From Gammaproteobacteria bacterium (GTDB lineage: Bacteria > Pseudomonadota > Gammaproteobacteria > Steroidobacterales > XN24), in the NCBI GenBank assembly GCA_020341735.1, contig CP070833.1, forward strand, positions 2,095,039-2,159,038: DNA of 64,000 nt, given 5' to 3'. Of this stretch, positions 35,347 to 45,015 are shown in pieces (within the stretch, counting starts at the first letter, position 1; each line of letters begins with the position of its first letter). The notes under the pieces are model-generated. The model was given only the letters and a program-made list of their open reading frames with translations. It was not told where the DNA came from and searched no databases. The position numbers were made by a program, and so were the translations under genes.

Positions 35347-37074
35347 TCAGATCGATATCGATCCTTCGCGGAATTCGCTGCGATCGAGCATGGCATTTAC
35401 CAGGACCGGGTGACCGCTGGCAGCGATCTCGCGGGCTTGCGAAAGGACATCTTCGATCTCCTCATCCGAATGGATGACAAGTCCGCTGGCGCCGAAGCCG
35501 GCAGCCACCCGATGGTAGTCCGTCCGGGCGAGCATGACGGCTGTGTCGTCCTGCAGGACCTTGACCTGCTCACGTGCGATCTGGCTCCAGCAGGCGTCGT
35601 TCCCGACCACCGCAATGACCGGTATCTTGTGTCGTACAAACGTATCCAGCTCTGACAGGCTGTAGCCGACTGAACCGTCGCCGAAAATAATCCAGATCTC
35701 GGCGTCCGGATGGGCGGCGGCGGCACCAAGCGCGAAACCTGCTCCGACACCCAGCGTGCCGAATGCGCCTGGGTCCAGCCAGCGAAGCGGTCCACGGGGC
35801 CGAGTGATGTAAGCAGCGGTACCGACGAAGTCGCCGCCATCGGCGACGATAATGCTGCGGTTGCCCAGCAGTCCATCGACGCCACGACACACCGACAATG
35901 GATTGGCGAATTCTCCGGTCACCTGCGCCTGGGTGTCGATCTCCAGCTCACGCTCCGCATCGCGGGCATCGAGTTGCTCGCGCCAATCTGCCCAAGCGCC
36001 GCCAGCGGCAGGAGCTGCCCGGGCGAGGTCCACAAGCAGCATTCCGGGGTCTGCGAGCACGCCGTGATCGGGTTTGCGATTCAAGCGTAGATCCGTCCGA
36101 CTGCGATTTACCGCAACCAGGGTCGCCCCCTTGCGTATCTGGCGTCCGTAATCCAGACGGAAGTCGCAGGGCACGCCCGCCAGAATTACGAGATCCGCCT
36201 GCTTGATCGCCTCGCGCCGGCGATGCCGGAAATGCAGTGGGTGTCGGGAGCCAAGCAATCCGCGGGCCATGCCAGAAAGATAGACGGGAACCCCGAGCCT
36301 ATCGATTGCCTCGGCGACCGCCACGACCCTGTCCGGCTCGCATACGGATTGACTGCCGGCGATCAGCAACGGTCTCTTGGCCGCCTTCAGCTTCTGTGCG
36401 ATCTCAAGCACCCGCGCCGACTCAGGGGCGGGTACCGGCTCGACCATGGCCGGACCGGGCCGCTGCCTGTCAGCACCGCGGAACAGTCGGTTGATGTGTC
36501 GGCGAAGATAGATGCGCTCGGCCCAGCCGGCAAGGCCACCGCCGCCCTTCCCCAAACCGTACCACTCGCGCACAACTTCTTCCGGATAGAGAAGGTCGAC
36601 GGGACACTCGATAAAAACCGGCCCCGGCACGCCGGAGCGCGCCGTAGCAAATGCCCGTTCGACGGCCGGAACGAGTTCTCGTGCACGCCGGATGACGAAA
36701 ACGTCTTTGACGTGAGGAGCCATCAACGGGACCTGATCGATGTCCTGAAGAGCGCCCCTGCCCTTCAGGATGGTGGCTGTCGCACCGCCTATGACCACGA
36801 CGGGAGACTGAGCGAGCTGTGCGTTCTTGAGCGCTGTTATCGTGTTCGTCAGGCCGGGGCCGGCGGTGACTGCCGCGACGCCCGGAATCCCCGTCAGTCT
36901 TGCAACCGCGTCAGCCGCAAACACCGCAGTCGCCTCGTGTCGGGTATCTATCACCCGGATCCCGGCTGTTCGAGCCCCGGTCAGTATCGGCGAGATATGT
37001 CCGCCACATAGTGTGAACACCGTCCTGACGCCCTGCGCCTTCAGAACCTGTGCTACCTGATCACCGCCATGCAT
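35347..37074 (-). CDS. ThDP-dependent lyase of the ILVBL/HACL2 (acetolactate synthase-like) type
   Basis: A 575-residue enzyme with the three domains of the ThDP decarboxylase family. The N-terminus closely resembles vertebrate ILVBL, now known as 2-hydroxyacyl-CoA lyase 2: [32 protein letters not shown] with Glu47 for cofactor activation, and [20 protein letters not shown]. The C-terminal ThDP-Mg motif is [16 protein letters not shown] to [15 protein letters not shown]. Acetolactate synthase is less likely. ATG 37074 follows AAAGGAG. The gene is 22 bp after the CoA-transferase gene, so cleavage of a 2-hydroxyacyl-CoA is a reasonable inference. Confidence 0.87.
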   Translation of the reverse strand: MHGGDQVAQVLKAQGVRTVFTLCGGHISPILTGARTAGIRVIDTRHEATAVFAADAVARLTGIPGVAAVTAGPGLTNTITALKNAQLAQSPVVVIGGATATILKGRGALQDIDQVPLMAPHVKDVFVIRRARELVPAVERAFATARSGVPGPVFIECPVDLLYPEEVVREWYGLGKGGGGLAGWAERIYLRRHINRLFRGADRQRPGPAMVEPVPAPESARVLEIAQKLKAAKRPLLIAGSQSVCEPDRVVAVAEAIDRLGVPVYLSGMARGLLGSRHPLHFRHRRREAIKQADLVILAGVPCDFRLDYGRQIRKGATLVAVNRSRTDLRLNRKPDHGVLADPGMLLVDLARAAPAAGGAWADWREQLDARDAERELEIDTQAQVTGEFANPLSVCRGVDGLLGNRSIIVADGGDFVGTAAYITRPRGPLRWLDPGAFGTLGVGAGFALGAAAAHPDAEIWIIFGDGSVGYSLSELDTFVRHKIPVIAVVGNDACWSQIAREQVKVLQDDTAVMLARTDYHRVAAGFGASGLVIHSDEEIEDVLSQAREIAASGHPVLVNAMLDRSEFREGSISI

Positions 37075-37096
37075 CCGCTGCTCCTTTTAGCCCCGA

Positions 37097-38794
37097 TCAG
37101 GCCTCCGGCCAATGGAGCCTGAATCCCTCACCCGTCACTACTGCCTTGTCTACCGACGGCACGTCCACCGGGATGACGAGCCGCGCATTCGAGTTCGCAA
37201 GAATGTCACGCTCGATATCGACACCCGGCATCTTGCAGATCATCTCCAGGCCACGGGATGTCAGTCGGAAGACGCCGACGTTGGTAACGTAATAGACCTG
37301 CTTGCCATCCGCCAGCCCCCGCTTGCCGCTGAAAGTGATCTCATCGACCCGATCGACGAATTTCGGCCGCCCTGCCTGTTTAAGACGCAGCTGGGCATCC
37401 GTCACTTCCCAACACGCTCCAGCCATCCACGTGCCGATGAAAATCACCCTGCGGGCTGCCTGGATTATTGACGGGAAGCCGCCCGGACCGACGTAATCGC
37501 TCACGTTCGGACCTCGGCGCGACACGTTGACGTTGCCCGAGGAATCTACTTGCAGAAAGCCGAGAACCGCAGTGTCCAGTTGCTCTCGATAGTGACGAAA
37601 CATCCAGGCGGAGGACTCGAACCGGAGCGGGTTCACTGCCGCGCCGAAATAGACCCCTGGAGCAGGCAGACCTCCGTAGACGCCGGTCTCGGTCGTGAAT
37701 ACGAGGTCCTCGTGAAGCTCGCTTGCATAGACCTCTCTACACACCTCCTCTGGAAAACCGACACCGATGTTGATGTGTGCCCCGCGCGGTACGATTTCGG
37801 CAAACAGGTGCGCGCCAAGCCTGCCGAGCGCCTCCTCGACCGGACCTCTGACCGGAGTAAGCCGAAGCACTCGGTTGATGAATCTGAGCTTTTCGATCGC
37901 GGCCTGGTCATCGCCGTCGCCTCCCGGCGTGAACATCTTCCAGGGCCGCTGCTGGGGCGCCAGGACCGTCTGTTCATTCCAGGGATTGACGACGACAGCA
38001 TCCAGCCTGTCGGCATCAATCCGTGGCGCTTTTGGGTCGTCCTCAACCAAGCCGCCCACGACCGCCATGGCCAGACCTCCGTTGGCGCGCGCGGCATCGA
38101 TGGACTCGTGGGTCTCTGTCAAAGTGGCGATATCAGTCAGGTAAACGTTGCCGCTGACATCGGCATATGCGCCACAGAACAAGGCAACGTCGATCGGCGG
38201 CAGTTCATAGCGTAATGCGTCAGCTTCGGCTCGCACCAGCGAAGACCCGTCGCGGGAAACAATTGCCGTGCCGCTGCCGATTCGAGGATCCAGGAATGTA
38301 TCCAGCCCGGTACGACTTCGCACCGTGAAGTCACCGTGCGCTTGCCCGGCTATCAACTCGGTCATCTCTCCTTGGGGCAATACATGCAGGTCCGTCTGCC
38401 CGGCCTCGGCCATGCGTAACAGCGATTGTGTGGTCTCGACGTGACCGCTGATATAGCGGGTGACCAGCTCCGGCAGTCCGACCTCCTCCACGCTTCCGGG
38501 AGCCTTTCCGCGCCCGCCTTGTCCGCCCACTGACACCCAGGTCAATCCGCGCGGAGTCCCGGTGTTCTGGAACTGCTCGCGGATAGCCCAGAAGAATGTC
38601 GAGCAGCGCGAATTTCCCGCCATCCCGGAGCTGATCACGGTGGCTCCATCGGGAATCATCGCGGCGGCCCGGCGGGCGCTGACAAATTTTTCGGCGACTG
38701 CCTCACCCGGGCGATAGTCGAGGTCACGTCGATTCCAGCGCAGCCGCCAGGCGATGATCTCGGCCAGCAACCTTGCCTTTTCAAGCAGGGTCAT
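37097..38794 (-). CDS. Acyl-CoA:acetate/3-ketoacid CoA-transferase family protein (fused alpha-beta)
   Basis: A 565-residue CoA-transferase with the two family I halves fused. The N-terminal half has IPDGATVISSGMAGNSRCST and LTWVSVGGQGGRGKAPGSV; the C-terminal half has NIGVGFPEEVCREVYASEL and FTTETGVYGGLPAPGVYFG, where the Glu of TETG matches the catalytic glutamate of the (S)ENG motif. ATG 38794 overlaps the methyltransferase gene by 14 bp. Its substrate is probably an acyl-CoA or 2-hydroxyacyl acid acting with the ThDP lyase that follows. Assignment to the family is good; the reaction is inferred. Confidence 0.88.
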   Translation of the reverse strand: MTLLEKARLLAEIIAWRLRWNRRDLDYRPGEAVAEKFVSARRAAAMIPDGATVISSGMAGNSRCSTFFWAIREQFQNTGTPRGLTWVSVGGQGGRGKAPGSVEEVGLPELVTRYISGHVETTQSLLRMAEAGQTDLHVLPQGEMTELIAGQAHGDFTVRSRTGLDTFLDPRIGSGTAIVSRDGSSLVRAEADALRYELPPIDVALFCGAYADVSGNVYLTDIATLTETHESIDAARANGGLAMAVVGGLVEDDPKAPRIDADRLDAVVVNPWNEQTVLAPQQRPWKMFTPGGDGDDQAAIEKLRFINRVLRLTPVRGPVEEALGRLGAHLFAEIVPRGAHINIGVGFPEEVCREVYASELHEDLVFTTETGVYGGLPAPGVYFGAAVNPLRFESSAWMFRHYREQLDTAVLGFLQVDSSGNVNVSRRGPNVSDYVGPGGFPSIIQAARRVIFIGTWMAGACWEVTDAQLRLKQAGRPKFVDRVDEITFSGKRGLADGKQVYYVTNVGVFRLTSRGLEMICKMPGVDIERDILANSNARLVIPVDVPSVDKAVVTGEGFRLHWPEA

Positions 38795-39500
38795 TATCGA
38801 ACTCGACTTCGACAGATTGCGATTTTCCGGAAGCGCCGCCCGGCTGCTTGGCGGCCAGAATAATTTCTGATGGGAAAGCAAATTGGCTCACGCGTGCTCG
38901 GCGCAATACGCGAAAACGGCCAGATGCCAGATACTTCTCCAGAGAGACGCCTCTGCAACCTCCGAGCAGGGCAGGATACAACTGGTAAATCCGTTCCCAG
39001 ATGCGCTCCACCGGCCGTTCCGGAGTTGTCATGTTGATCAGAGCCAGATGGCCGCCGGGAACCAGCACTCTGCCCAGCTCCTGCAAGACCGTACTGAATT
39101 CAGTCTCCGGCAACAGGTCGAACATGTAAGCGTTGGTGACCAGATCTGAACTCTCCGATGGTATCGGCAGACGACGGGCGTCACCGCGAACCAGCGCGCA
39201 TCGTGCGTCGAACCTCGCCAACCGATCCGCGGCCTTGCGAAGCATGGCGGCAGTCAGATCGACGCCCACACCGGTGGCACCGGGAAAAACGGTCAGCAAT
39301 TTTTCGAGAAGCGCCCCTGTCCCGGTTGCCACATCTACAACATGACGGACCTGCATCGCCTCGAGCCATTCGAGGACTGCATCCTGAGCTGCCGACTCCG
39401 TGGCTCTTCCCCAGAGATCGTACACCGGGGCGATTCTTCCATACGCGGCCTGGACGGATCGGGAATCGAGGCGCGCGGGGAGTATGCGCTTGGGGACCAT
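38781..39500 (-). CDS. Class I SAM-dependent methyltransferase (UbiE-like)
   Basis: A 239-residue methyltransferase. The SAM site is seen in RIAPVYDLWGRATESAAQDAV, HVVDVATGTGALLEKLL (motif I), GVDLTAAMLRKAADRLAR and RRLPIPSESSDLVTNAYMFDLLPE. ATG 39500 has an AGGAGG site; a TTG 3 bp up is unlikely. It resembles UbiE but is not the quinone methyltransferase of the men cluster, which is at 59,776. It leads the CoA-transferase/ThDP-lyase genes, overlapping the first. Substrate unknown. Confidence 0.88.
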   Translation of the reverse strand: MVPKRILPARLDSRSVQAAYGRIAPVYDLWGRATESAAQDAVLEWLEAMQVRHVVDVATGTGALLEKLLTVFPGATGVGVDLTAAMLRKAADRLARFDARCALVRGDARRLPIPSESSDLVTNAYMFDLLPETEFSTVLQELGRVLVPGGHLALINMTTPERPVERIWERIYQLYPALLGGCRGVSLEKYLASGRFRVLRRARVSQFAFPSEIILAAKQPGGASGKSQSVEVEFDNDPA

Positions 39501-39628
39501 CAAGCCTCCTCTCGGATCCGCTGATTGCGAGCGCCTCTGGCGACATCGCAGAAAACGGGATCGTGTGGACTACTTCGCAATGGCCTGCTTCCAAGGCTGG
39601 GTCGGATGATGAGTCTGCATATCAAATC

Positions 39629-40141
39629 TTAGTCGCCCGCGGCCTGCGAGACATCTCTCGAGTGGTGCGGATCAGCATCCCTGAAAATACTAAGAGCAAC
39701 TCTGGACCCACGCGTGTGAATAAGTAGCCCGCCCAAAACACACACGCCGGCCGACGTGCCAATCACCCCGACCGATGAAGGCCAGTGCAGGAAGTGGGTA
39801 GCGGCTTCGGAAACAGCCGCCGCAACGATACCCACGTAGGACCACATCATGATGAAGGCGTGCCTCACTACCCGTCCGTGACCTCCGTAGCGCACGGTGA
39901 CGAGACCCGCGATTACCGAGCCCAGACTGATCAGAGCCAGCATGTGGAAGGCGCCGAAGCTACCGGTTGTCCGATAGATAAGCAGCGCAGAAACATTGAC
40001 CGCAATCATGGCGAACAGGTAAGAGCGCCCGGCGCGAATATGAGCCGCGGTCCCCTTGCGCAAACCGAGGACCATGGCCCCGCCAAGCAGAGCGAGGAGC
40101 GCGGCGGCCAGATGAAAATAGCCGATGAAGGACTCAGGCAT
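39629..40141 (-). CDS. DUF2306-like membrane protein
   Basis: A 170-residue membrane protein from ATG 40141 (182 if the ATG at 40177 is used; neither has a good ribosome site). Four to five hydrophobic segments cover ESFIGYFHLAAALLALLGGA, SYLFAMIAVNVSALLIYRTT and GVIGTSAGVCVLGGLLIHT, matching the DUF2306 pattern including the KGTAAHIRAGRSY loop. Function unknown. Its promoter region is shared with the divergent B12-module gene, 76-112 bp away. Confidence 0.78.
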   Translation of the reverse strand: MPESFIGYFHLAAALLALLGGAMVLGLRKGTAAHIRAGRSYLFAMIAVNVSALLIYRTTGSFGAFHMLALISLGSVIAGLVTVRYGGHGRVVRHAFIMMWSYVGIVAAAVSEAATHFLHWPSSVGVIGTSAGVCVLGGLLIHTRGSRVALSIFRDADPHHSRDVSQAAGD

Positions 40142-40252
40142 CTTGCGTAGCGGACCTGGGGTCGAATATGTCACCATTATGCATGGTTAACTCCGGCAAC
40201 ATTTGTAGACGCTGCGAACCTGATAGTCGGACAACGAGAAACGGAGTCCCAG

Positions 40253-41320
40253 ATGGCCCAACCGGACCGCTTTGTCGCCAAACTGCTGGTCGCCAGCGCA
40301 GCGGGTTACGCCAGTGCCAGTGCGACCCGATTGCTCGAGAAGCACCCGGATGTCGAAGCACGTTTCGCGCCTGGAGGCTGGTCCGGCTGGAGAGCCTTCT
40401 TTCTCCAGCGAATCCATGATCTGGCGGCCGCGGTATCGGTCGGCGTACCGGAAGTCTTTGCCGGTCGCATGACCTGGGCGAGACAGTCGTTTGTCGCCCG
40501 ATCCATTCCTGATGAAGACCTCCGCAGCGGTCTAACCTGCCTCGGAGAGGTGTTGGACGCAGAACTCCCGGAATCCGCCAGCGGGGCGGTCGCCCCAGCC
40601 CTGGCGGTCGCCATGGAATCATTGCAACGATCACTGTCCGATGAGCCATCGCGCTTGAACGGCGACACCGTGAGCGGACGGGTCGCCCTGCAATATCTCG
40701 TCGCAGCAATCGAAGGTGACAGCCGTGGCGCCATCGCCAGCGTCATCGAGGCTGTCGAGAACGGACTGAGCCTGGAGCAGGTGTATTCGGACGTGCTGAT
40801 GATCGTCCAGTGGGAATTGGGACGGATGTGGCATGCCGGTGAACTGTCGATCGCGCAGGAGCATCTCGTCACAACCACCACCCAGAGGCTGATGGCAGTG
40901 CTGTCATTCAGGAACACCCCGGCCGATAGCAATGGTCGCCGGGTGGTGTTCGCCGGCGTATCGGGCGACGTGCACGACATCGCCTTGCGCGCGCTGGCGG
41001 ACCTGTTCGAGAGCTGCGGGTGGCACTCGATCTGTCTCGGCAGTGACCTGCCCGATACTGAGATCGCCGCAGCCTCGGACTATTTCGGCGCGGATCTTCT
41101 GCTGCTATCTGCAACCTTGCCCCAGCATCTGGAAGGCGTAGAGAAAACCATCCTCGCGTTGAAGGAACTCGAGAATCGAACGATACCGGTAATCGTCGGC
41201 GGCACGGCTTATCAATCCACCGGCGATCTGTGGCGGCGTCAGGGGGCAGACGCCTACGCGGCGGACTTTGGCAGCGCGCTGGAAATGGCGGAAAACCTGC
41301 TGTCCGGGACCGAAAAATGA
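40253..41320 (+). CDS. Stand-alone CarH-like cobalamin-binding protein (no DNA-binding domain)
   Basis: The 355-residue protein has three parts. Residues 1-130 are an alpha-helical region of unknown type. Residues about 140-220 form the helix bundle that caps cobalamin, with W193-x9-E203-H204, the motif seen in the CarH photoreceptor family. Residues 230-350 are a Rossmann B12-binding domain with VFAGVSGDVHDIALRALADL, including D239 and H241 (the axial-ligand DxHxx position, where the usual Gly is Ala244), SATLPQHLEGV and VIVGGTAY. There is no MerR-type helix-turn-helix. Start ATG 40253 has GGAG at 6 bp. Likely a B12-based light or corrinoid sensor; output partner unknown. Confidence 0.87.
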   Translation: MAQPDRFVAKLLVASAAGYASASATRLLEKHPDVEARFAPGGWSGWRAFFLQRIHDLAAAVSVGVPEVFAGRMTWARQSFVARSIPDEDLRSGLTCLGEVLDAELPESASGAVAPALAVAMESLQRSLSDEPSRLNGDTVSGRVALQYLVAAIEGDSRGAIASVIEAVENGLSLEQVYSDVLMIVQWELGRMWHAGELSIAQEHLVTTTTQRLMAVLSFRNTPADSNGRRVVFAGVSGDVHDIALRALADLFESCGWHSICLGSDLPDTEIAAASDYFGADLLLLSATLPQHLEGVEKTILALKELENRTIPVIVGGTAYQSTGDLWRRQGADAYAADFGSALEMAENLLSGTEK

Positions 41321-41369
41321 GACCTGACGTAGGCCCGGTGCGGCAAGCCCTGGTCGCGGGAACATAACC

Positions 41370-42083
41370 ATGCCGCAGCGTTCGCCGGTAGTTTTTTCAG
41401 CCTCGTTACTCGCCCTGTCTGCCGCACTGCTGCCGGCGCTCCTGTTCCCGATCACCTATCTGATCGCGGCCACGGGCGGCAACGTAGCCTGGTGTATCCC
41501 GCCGCTGGAGGGATGTACCGACATCACGCATACCGCATTGAAGACCCCGGAGTCACATGTGTTCCGCGTGGCCATGCCTTTTGTCTGCGGACTTTTCGTG
41601 GCGGTCTGGATATTCGCTTGCGACTGGATCGGAATCAGCGGCGGTGCTATTGGACGCAGAGAAATCAGGTTCCGTCGACTCGGCGTCATCGCGGCCATCG
41701 GATTGCTCGTCGGTGAGATGGTCCTCCAGGATCGGGCGACGCTCTGGATTCTGCACAGCGTGGGCGCGACGCTTTTCTTCCTGTTGACCTATGCCGCTAT
41801 CGTGATGCACTCGCGCAGCGTCACCGAGCTGGAGCAGAGCCATCCGGGAAGCTTGAGCGCCGCCTCTCTCTCTTCAAAGAGATGGATCGTCAGAGCACTG
41901 ACCTTGATGCTCGTACTGGCTATAACATTCCGCATCGGCGACTGGAGCGAGGGCGGCAGGATCCTGCAGTGGCTCAGCACCTACAGCATCCTGGCGTATG
42001 TCTTCACGTTTGCGCTGGACTGGAGAGGCCATCGGGTCACCCTGTTGACTCCCGCAGGGCGTGAGCACAAGGCCGGTTCCTGA
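41370..42083 (+). CDS. Frag1/DRAM/Sfk1-like six-helix membrane protein
   Basis: A 237-residue membrane protein with about six hydrophobic segments and the pattern NVAWCIPPLEGCTDITHTALKTPESHVFRVAMP that recalls Frag1/DRAM/Sfk1-domain proteins. It lies 49 bp after the B12-module gene on the same strand, so it is a candidate membrane output partner. No catalytic motif is visible. The downstream YIP1 gene is convergent. Confidence 0.72.
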   Translation: MPQRSPVVFSASLLALSAALLPALLFPITYLIAATGGNVAWCIPPLEGCTDITHTALKTPESHVFRVAMPFVCGLFVAVWIFACDWIGISGGAIGRREIRFRRLGVIAAIGLLVGEMVLQDRATLWILHSVGATLFFLLTYAAIVMHSRSVTELEQSHPGSLSAASLSSKRWIVRALTLMLVLAITFRIGDWSEGGRILQWLSTYSILAYVFTFALDWRGHRVTLLTPAGREHKAGS

Positions 42084-42099
42084 ACCGGCAGCCCGAAGC

Positions 42100-42744
42100 T
42101 CACCCGGACGTTCCGGATACCATCCCCACCACCAGCATCACTGCCAGCAGAAATAGTACGGCTGCCAACCCGGCCAGCATCAAATTGAAAAATGCCCGCC
42201 AAGCGGAAAAACCGTTCGCCTCGGCGACAGTCTTTATGGTCGTGAACACCTGCCAGATGGCGATCGCCGCAATGGCAGAAGTGACGATCAGGAAGAACGC
42301 CGCCTTGCCGCCCGAGTCGAACGAGTCGGCAACGGTGCCGGCCAATAACTGTTGGCCGAAAAACGCAATCAATACCGCATGCAGTGCAAGGCCCCAGATG
42401 CCGGGCACCTGGGACCATGCAAGGCTGGCGCGGAGGTTCACGATGCTGCCCTCGCCACCCAGCCAGCGCCCGGTCCACATCAATAAGTAGGGCATGACCA
42501 GGAGGCCGACGAGACCGGACAGGGCTCCGACGGTGACACTGATCAGAACGACTGCCGCCAGACTCAGTTCTGGCACCGCACCGGATTCGTCCGAGTATAC
42601 GGCTCGGAGCCCCTGGGAGATGCCCCCAGCCGCACCCAGAAACCAGACGTGAGACGCCGGGTCCGAATCCAGAATCCGCCGAATCGTCGCGCGCGGTTGC
42701 AGCCAGATCGTGATCCAGGGGTTGGGGGCGTTGCTGTCTTTCAC
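42100..42744 (-). CDS. YIP1 family membrane protein
   Basis: A 214-residue protein with an N-terminal ITIWLQPRATIRRILDSDP segment typical of bacterial YIP1-family proteins and five hydrophobic helices (LLVMPYLLMWTGRWLGGEGS is the conserved loop after the second). Start GTG 42744 with GGAG 7 bp upstream. Function of bacterial YIP1 proteins is unknown. About 200 bp upstream has no clear gene. Confidence 0.85.
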   Translation of the reverse strand: MKDSNAPNPWITIWLQPRATIRRILDSDPASHVWFLGAAGGISQGLRAVYSDESGAVPELSLAAVVLISVTVGALSGLVGLLVMPYLLMWTGRWLGGEGSIVNLRASLAWSQVPGIWGLALHAVLIAFFGQQLLAGTVADSFDSGGKAAFFLIVTSAIAAIAIWQVFTTIKTVAEANGFSAWRAFFNLMLAGLAAVLFLLAVMLVVGMVSGTSG

Positions 42745-42943
42745 CTGTCGTCTCCAGTCAAAACTGCACTCAGGGTGCTCCAGGACCCGTTCAGATCGAC
42801 GACCGAATCCTCGTTTCCAAGCCCGTTGGGCTGATAACCGCGAGCAACACGAGAACCAGCAGTTTGCCGGGCTGCATGTGCCTATGGGTGTCGCTCACCA
42901 TGTCATCTTCCTGACACACTCAGCGTGGATCCGCGCGCCGGTG

Positions 42944-43270
42944 TCAGGCGATCTCCACAGCGGTGCCGCTGACGCTGACCATCAACATGCCGTTTTCGCG
43001 TCCCACAACCTCGTAATCCAGGTCGATGCCCACGACGGCATTGGCGCCGAGCGCTCGCGCTTTCTCGGACACTTCATCGAAAGCGATCGACCGGGCCTTG
43101 GCCAACTCCTTTTCATAGGCGCCCGACCGGCCTCCCACGATGTCGCGGATGCCGGCAAAAAGATCCTTGAATATGTTGGCACCGAGGATAGCCTCGCCCA
43201 CGACCACCCCTAGGTAACGGCGAACCGGTCGTCCTTCGATGACATGAGTCGTCGTTATTATGATGTCCAT
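42944..43270 (-). CDS. YbjQ/UPF0145 heavy-metal-binding-like protein
   Basis: A 108-residue cytosolic protein. The UPF0145 pattern is clear: [60 protein letters not shown] and [13 protein letters not shown]. The family forms pentamers and lacks an assigned biochemical role. A single gene on the minus strand; upstream 145 bp shows nothing. Confidence 0.93.
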   Translation of the reverse strand: MDIIITTTHVIEGRPVRRYLGVVVGEAILGANIFKDLFAGIRDIVGGRSGAYEKELAKARSIAFDEVSEKARALGANAVVGIDLDYEVVGRENGMLMVSVSGTAVEIA

Positions 43271-43415
43271 GGTGAAGTTCCCGATTGATTCAGTCGCTGC
43301 CCGCTACCGGCCCTGTTACGAAAGCTCCGCCGATCTCTCTGCTGACCGCTCTGCATAAGACTTCCAGGCCCAGGACCACGAAGTCCGCATGCTCATTGCA
43401 ATCGTGAGAACCGAC

Positions 43416-44228
43416 TCACGCTTCCGGATCAGCGCATTCGGGCGGCTCCAGCACCGGCTCCGCCGTGGCGTGGTCGAAGCGGCCCTCGGCGATAAACAGT
43501 AATACCTGTCTGGCGACGTCCGGTGACCGCATCATCATGGCATGAGAGTCCTCGACTGCGATCATCTGCGCACCCTCGAGCCACATCCGGCACAGCGCCA
43601 CGATGCCGTCGTCCTCGCCGGGTATCAACAGGGAGCCGAGAGGATTGATGGAACCGGTCGCCGCTATGATCCCGACCTCCACGTCGGGTGGAGGCAGGCG
43701 ATTCGGGAGACTGTCGGGACCGGTGCCCAACTCTTTTGCCGTGGGTCCCATGACTGCCTCGAACCACCAGTTTTTTCCGAGCGTGTCGACCAGTTCTGTA
43801 CCCTGATTTGGGGGTGACAGCATCACAACCCTGCCGACTCTTGGATCAGGTTCGACAGCCAGACGGGCTCTTACGAGAATGCCGCCAAGAGAATGAGTAA
43901 CAAAGTGCAGGCGCCGGGCATCCATGCAACAATCGGCGATCGCCTGTTGGACGACTTTTACCAGTTGCGCAGGAGCCAGGTCCCGCGATGGGTAAGCGAC
44001 GTTGAATACGCGATAGCCCTCCTGCGCAATACGTTCAGCCAGAGGTCTCATGGCGCGGGCGGTACGGCCAAGTCCGTGTAGCACGACCACATATTCCGGC
44101 TCGGCGGTAGTAACGTCGGTTGCGGCAGCCATGACCGGGTTCGCGCCCCACAAAACGGCCAATAGCATTAGCAGAAGACGTGGCATCACAACCGGAGTCC
44201 GCGGAGAGGCGGCATTGACGGGGCTCAT
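43416..44228 (-). CDS. Exported alpha/beta-hydrolase (lipase/esterase-like)
   Basis: A 270-residue protein with a rather long N-region and a hydrophobic signal segment (MPRLLLMLLAVLWGANPV, cleavage after AMAA-type Ala residues), then an alpha/beta hydrolase: VVLHGLGRTARAMRPLAERI (oxyanion region), FVTHSLGGILVRARL (Ser nucleophile in HSLGG) and VVMLSPPNQGTELVD, with an Asp in GEDDGIVA and His in EDSHAMMM. It resembles periplasmic lipases of the PGAP1/LipA-like group. ATG 44228 has AAGGAGG and overlaps the DUF429 stop (ATGA). Confidence 0.86.
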   Translation of the reverse strand: MSPVNAASPRTPVVMPRLLLMLLAVLWGANPVMAAATDVTTAEPEYVVVLHGLGRTARAMRPLAERIAQEGYRVFNVAYPSRDLAPAQLVKVVQQAIADCCMDARRLHFVTHSLGGILVRARLAVEPDPRVGRVVMLSPPNQGTELVDTLGKNWWFEAVMGPTAKELGTGPDSLPNRLPPPDVEVGIIAATGSINPLGSLLIPGEDDGIVALCRMWLEGAQMIAVEDSHAMMMRSPDVARQVLLFIAEGRFDHATAEPVLEPPECADPEA

Positions 44229-45007
44229 GGCGCCTCCTTCCCGAGTCCGCTATCGGTCGGACATCGCGGATAGACCATCTGCATCGGCAACCCCGCGTCG
44301 TCCAGATCCGGGGACTCGGGTAACACGGCCAGACGGCTCCTGCAGTGCCAGGCACAAACCGCCAGCACAATGGCATCCACGACATCATCACTGCCGACGC
44401 GATTGCGTGGCAGTTTCGACAGAGCCTCGTCAATGATGGATGCCAAATTGGCGCGATAGTCGCAAAGCAGCTCAATGCGTTCCCGAGCGCCTTGCGTGGT
44501 TTTCTTGTAGTGAACCATGGGCCGTCCCTGATTAAGTGCCGCGAAACACAACTCGGGATGGGACTCCAGAAGAACGGGTCTTCCGGCGACTCTCGTCGTC
44601 ACGAGCGCATCGACCTCGCGGATCTTCGGTGCCAGACACCACGCCTGGCGCGATAGCTTTTTACCGGTGAGCCTGTGGTTTACCCGTGACGCCTCTGCGT
44701 AGCTGTCGACCTCGAGACTGGGGCGTGTGGGTGGGGAAAAAACGCTGGATCGCCGCGAGCCGATGAACTTTCGGGCCAAACGATCACAAGCCCTCGACGG
44801 GTTGTGCTCACTGGGCAATCCGATCGGCATATCTACCAGAATCGTTGCGCGTCCCGGAATCTCATCGACGATTTCACACAACGACTCTCTGACGCCGAAA
44901 CGGTGTTGGTCTTCTGCAAGCGCGACGAAAAACCAGCCGCCCCGGCATCCGTCAACTCCATAGCCCGCGGCCACAGACCCCGACCCCAGTGCAATACCGT
45001 CAGTCAT
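44225..45007 (-). CDS. DUF429 family protein (RNase H-like fold)
   Basis: A 260-residue protein with the DUF429 pattern: GVDGCRGGWFFVALA at the N-terminus, ATILVDMPIGLPSE (acidic residues of the RNase H-like core), SRRSSVFSPPTRPSLE, AWCLAPKIREVDAL, ESHPELCFAALNQGRPMV and SDDVVDAIVLAVCAWHC. The function of the family is not established. It sits 8 bp after hutU and overlaps the lipase-like gene, so it seems to be in a hutU operon. Confidence 0.9.
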   Translation of the reverse strand: MTDGIALGSGSVAAGYGVDGCRGGWFFVALAEDQHRFGVRESLCEIVDEIPGRATILVDMPIGLPSEHNPSRACDRLARKFIGSRRSSVFSPPTRPSLEVDSYAEASRVNHRLTGKKLSRQAWCLAPKIREVDALVTTRVAGRPVLLESHPELCFAALNQGRPMVHYKKTTQGARERIELLCDYRANLASIIDEALSKLPRNRVGSDDVVDAIVLAVCAWHCRSRLAVLPESPDLDDAGLPMQMVYPRCPTDSGLGKEAP

Positions 45008-45015
45008 CGTATTGG

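Noticed and set aside
42745..42943. Short minus-strand reading frames with a signal-like segment between YIP1 and YbjQ
   Set aside because: Two short frames can be read, but neither has a family match I recognise nor a consistent ribosome site, so no gene is called.
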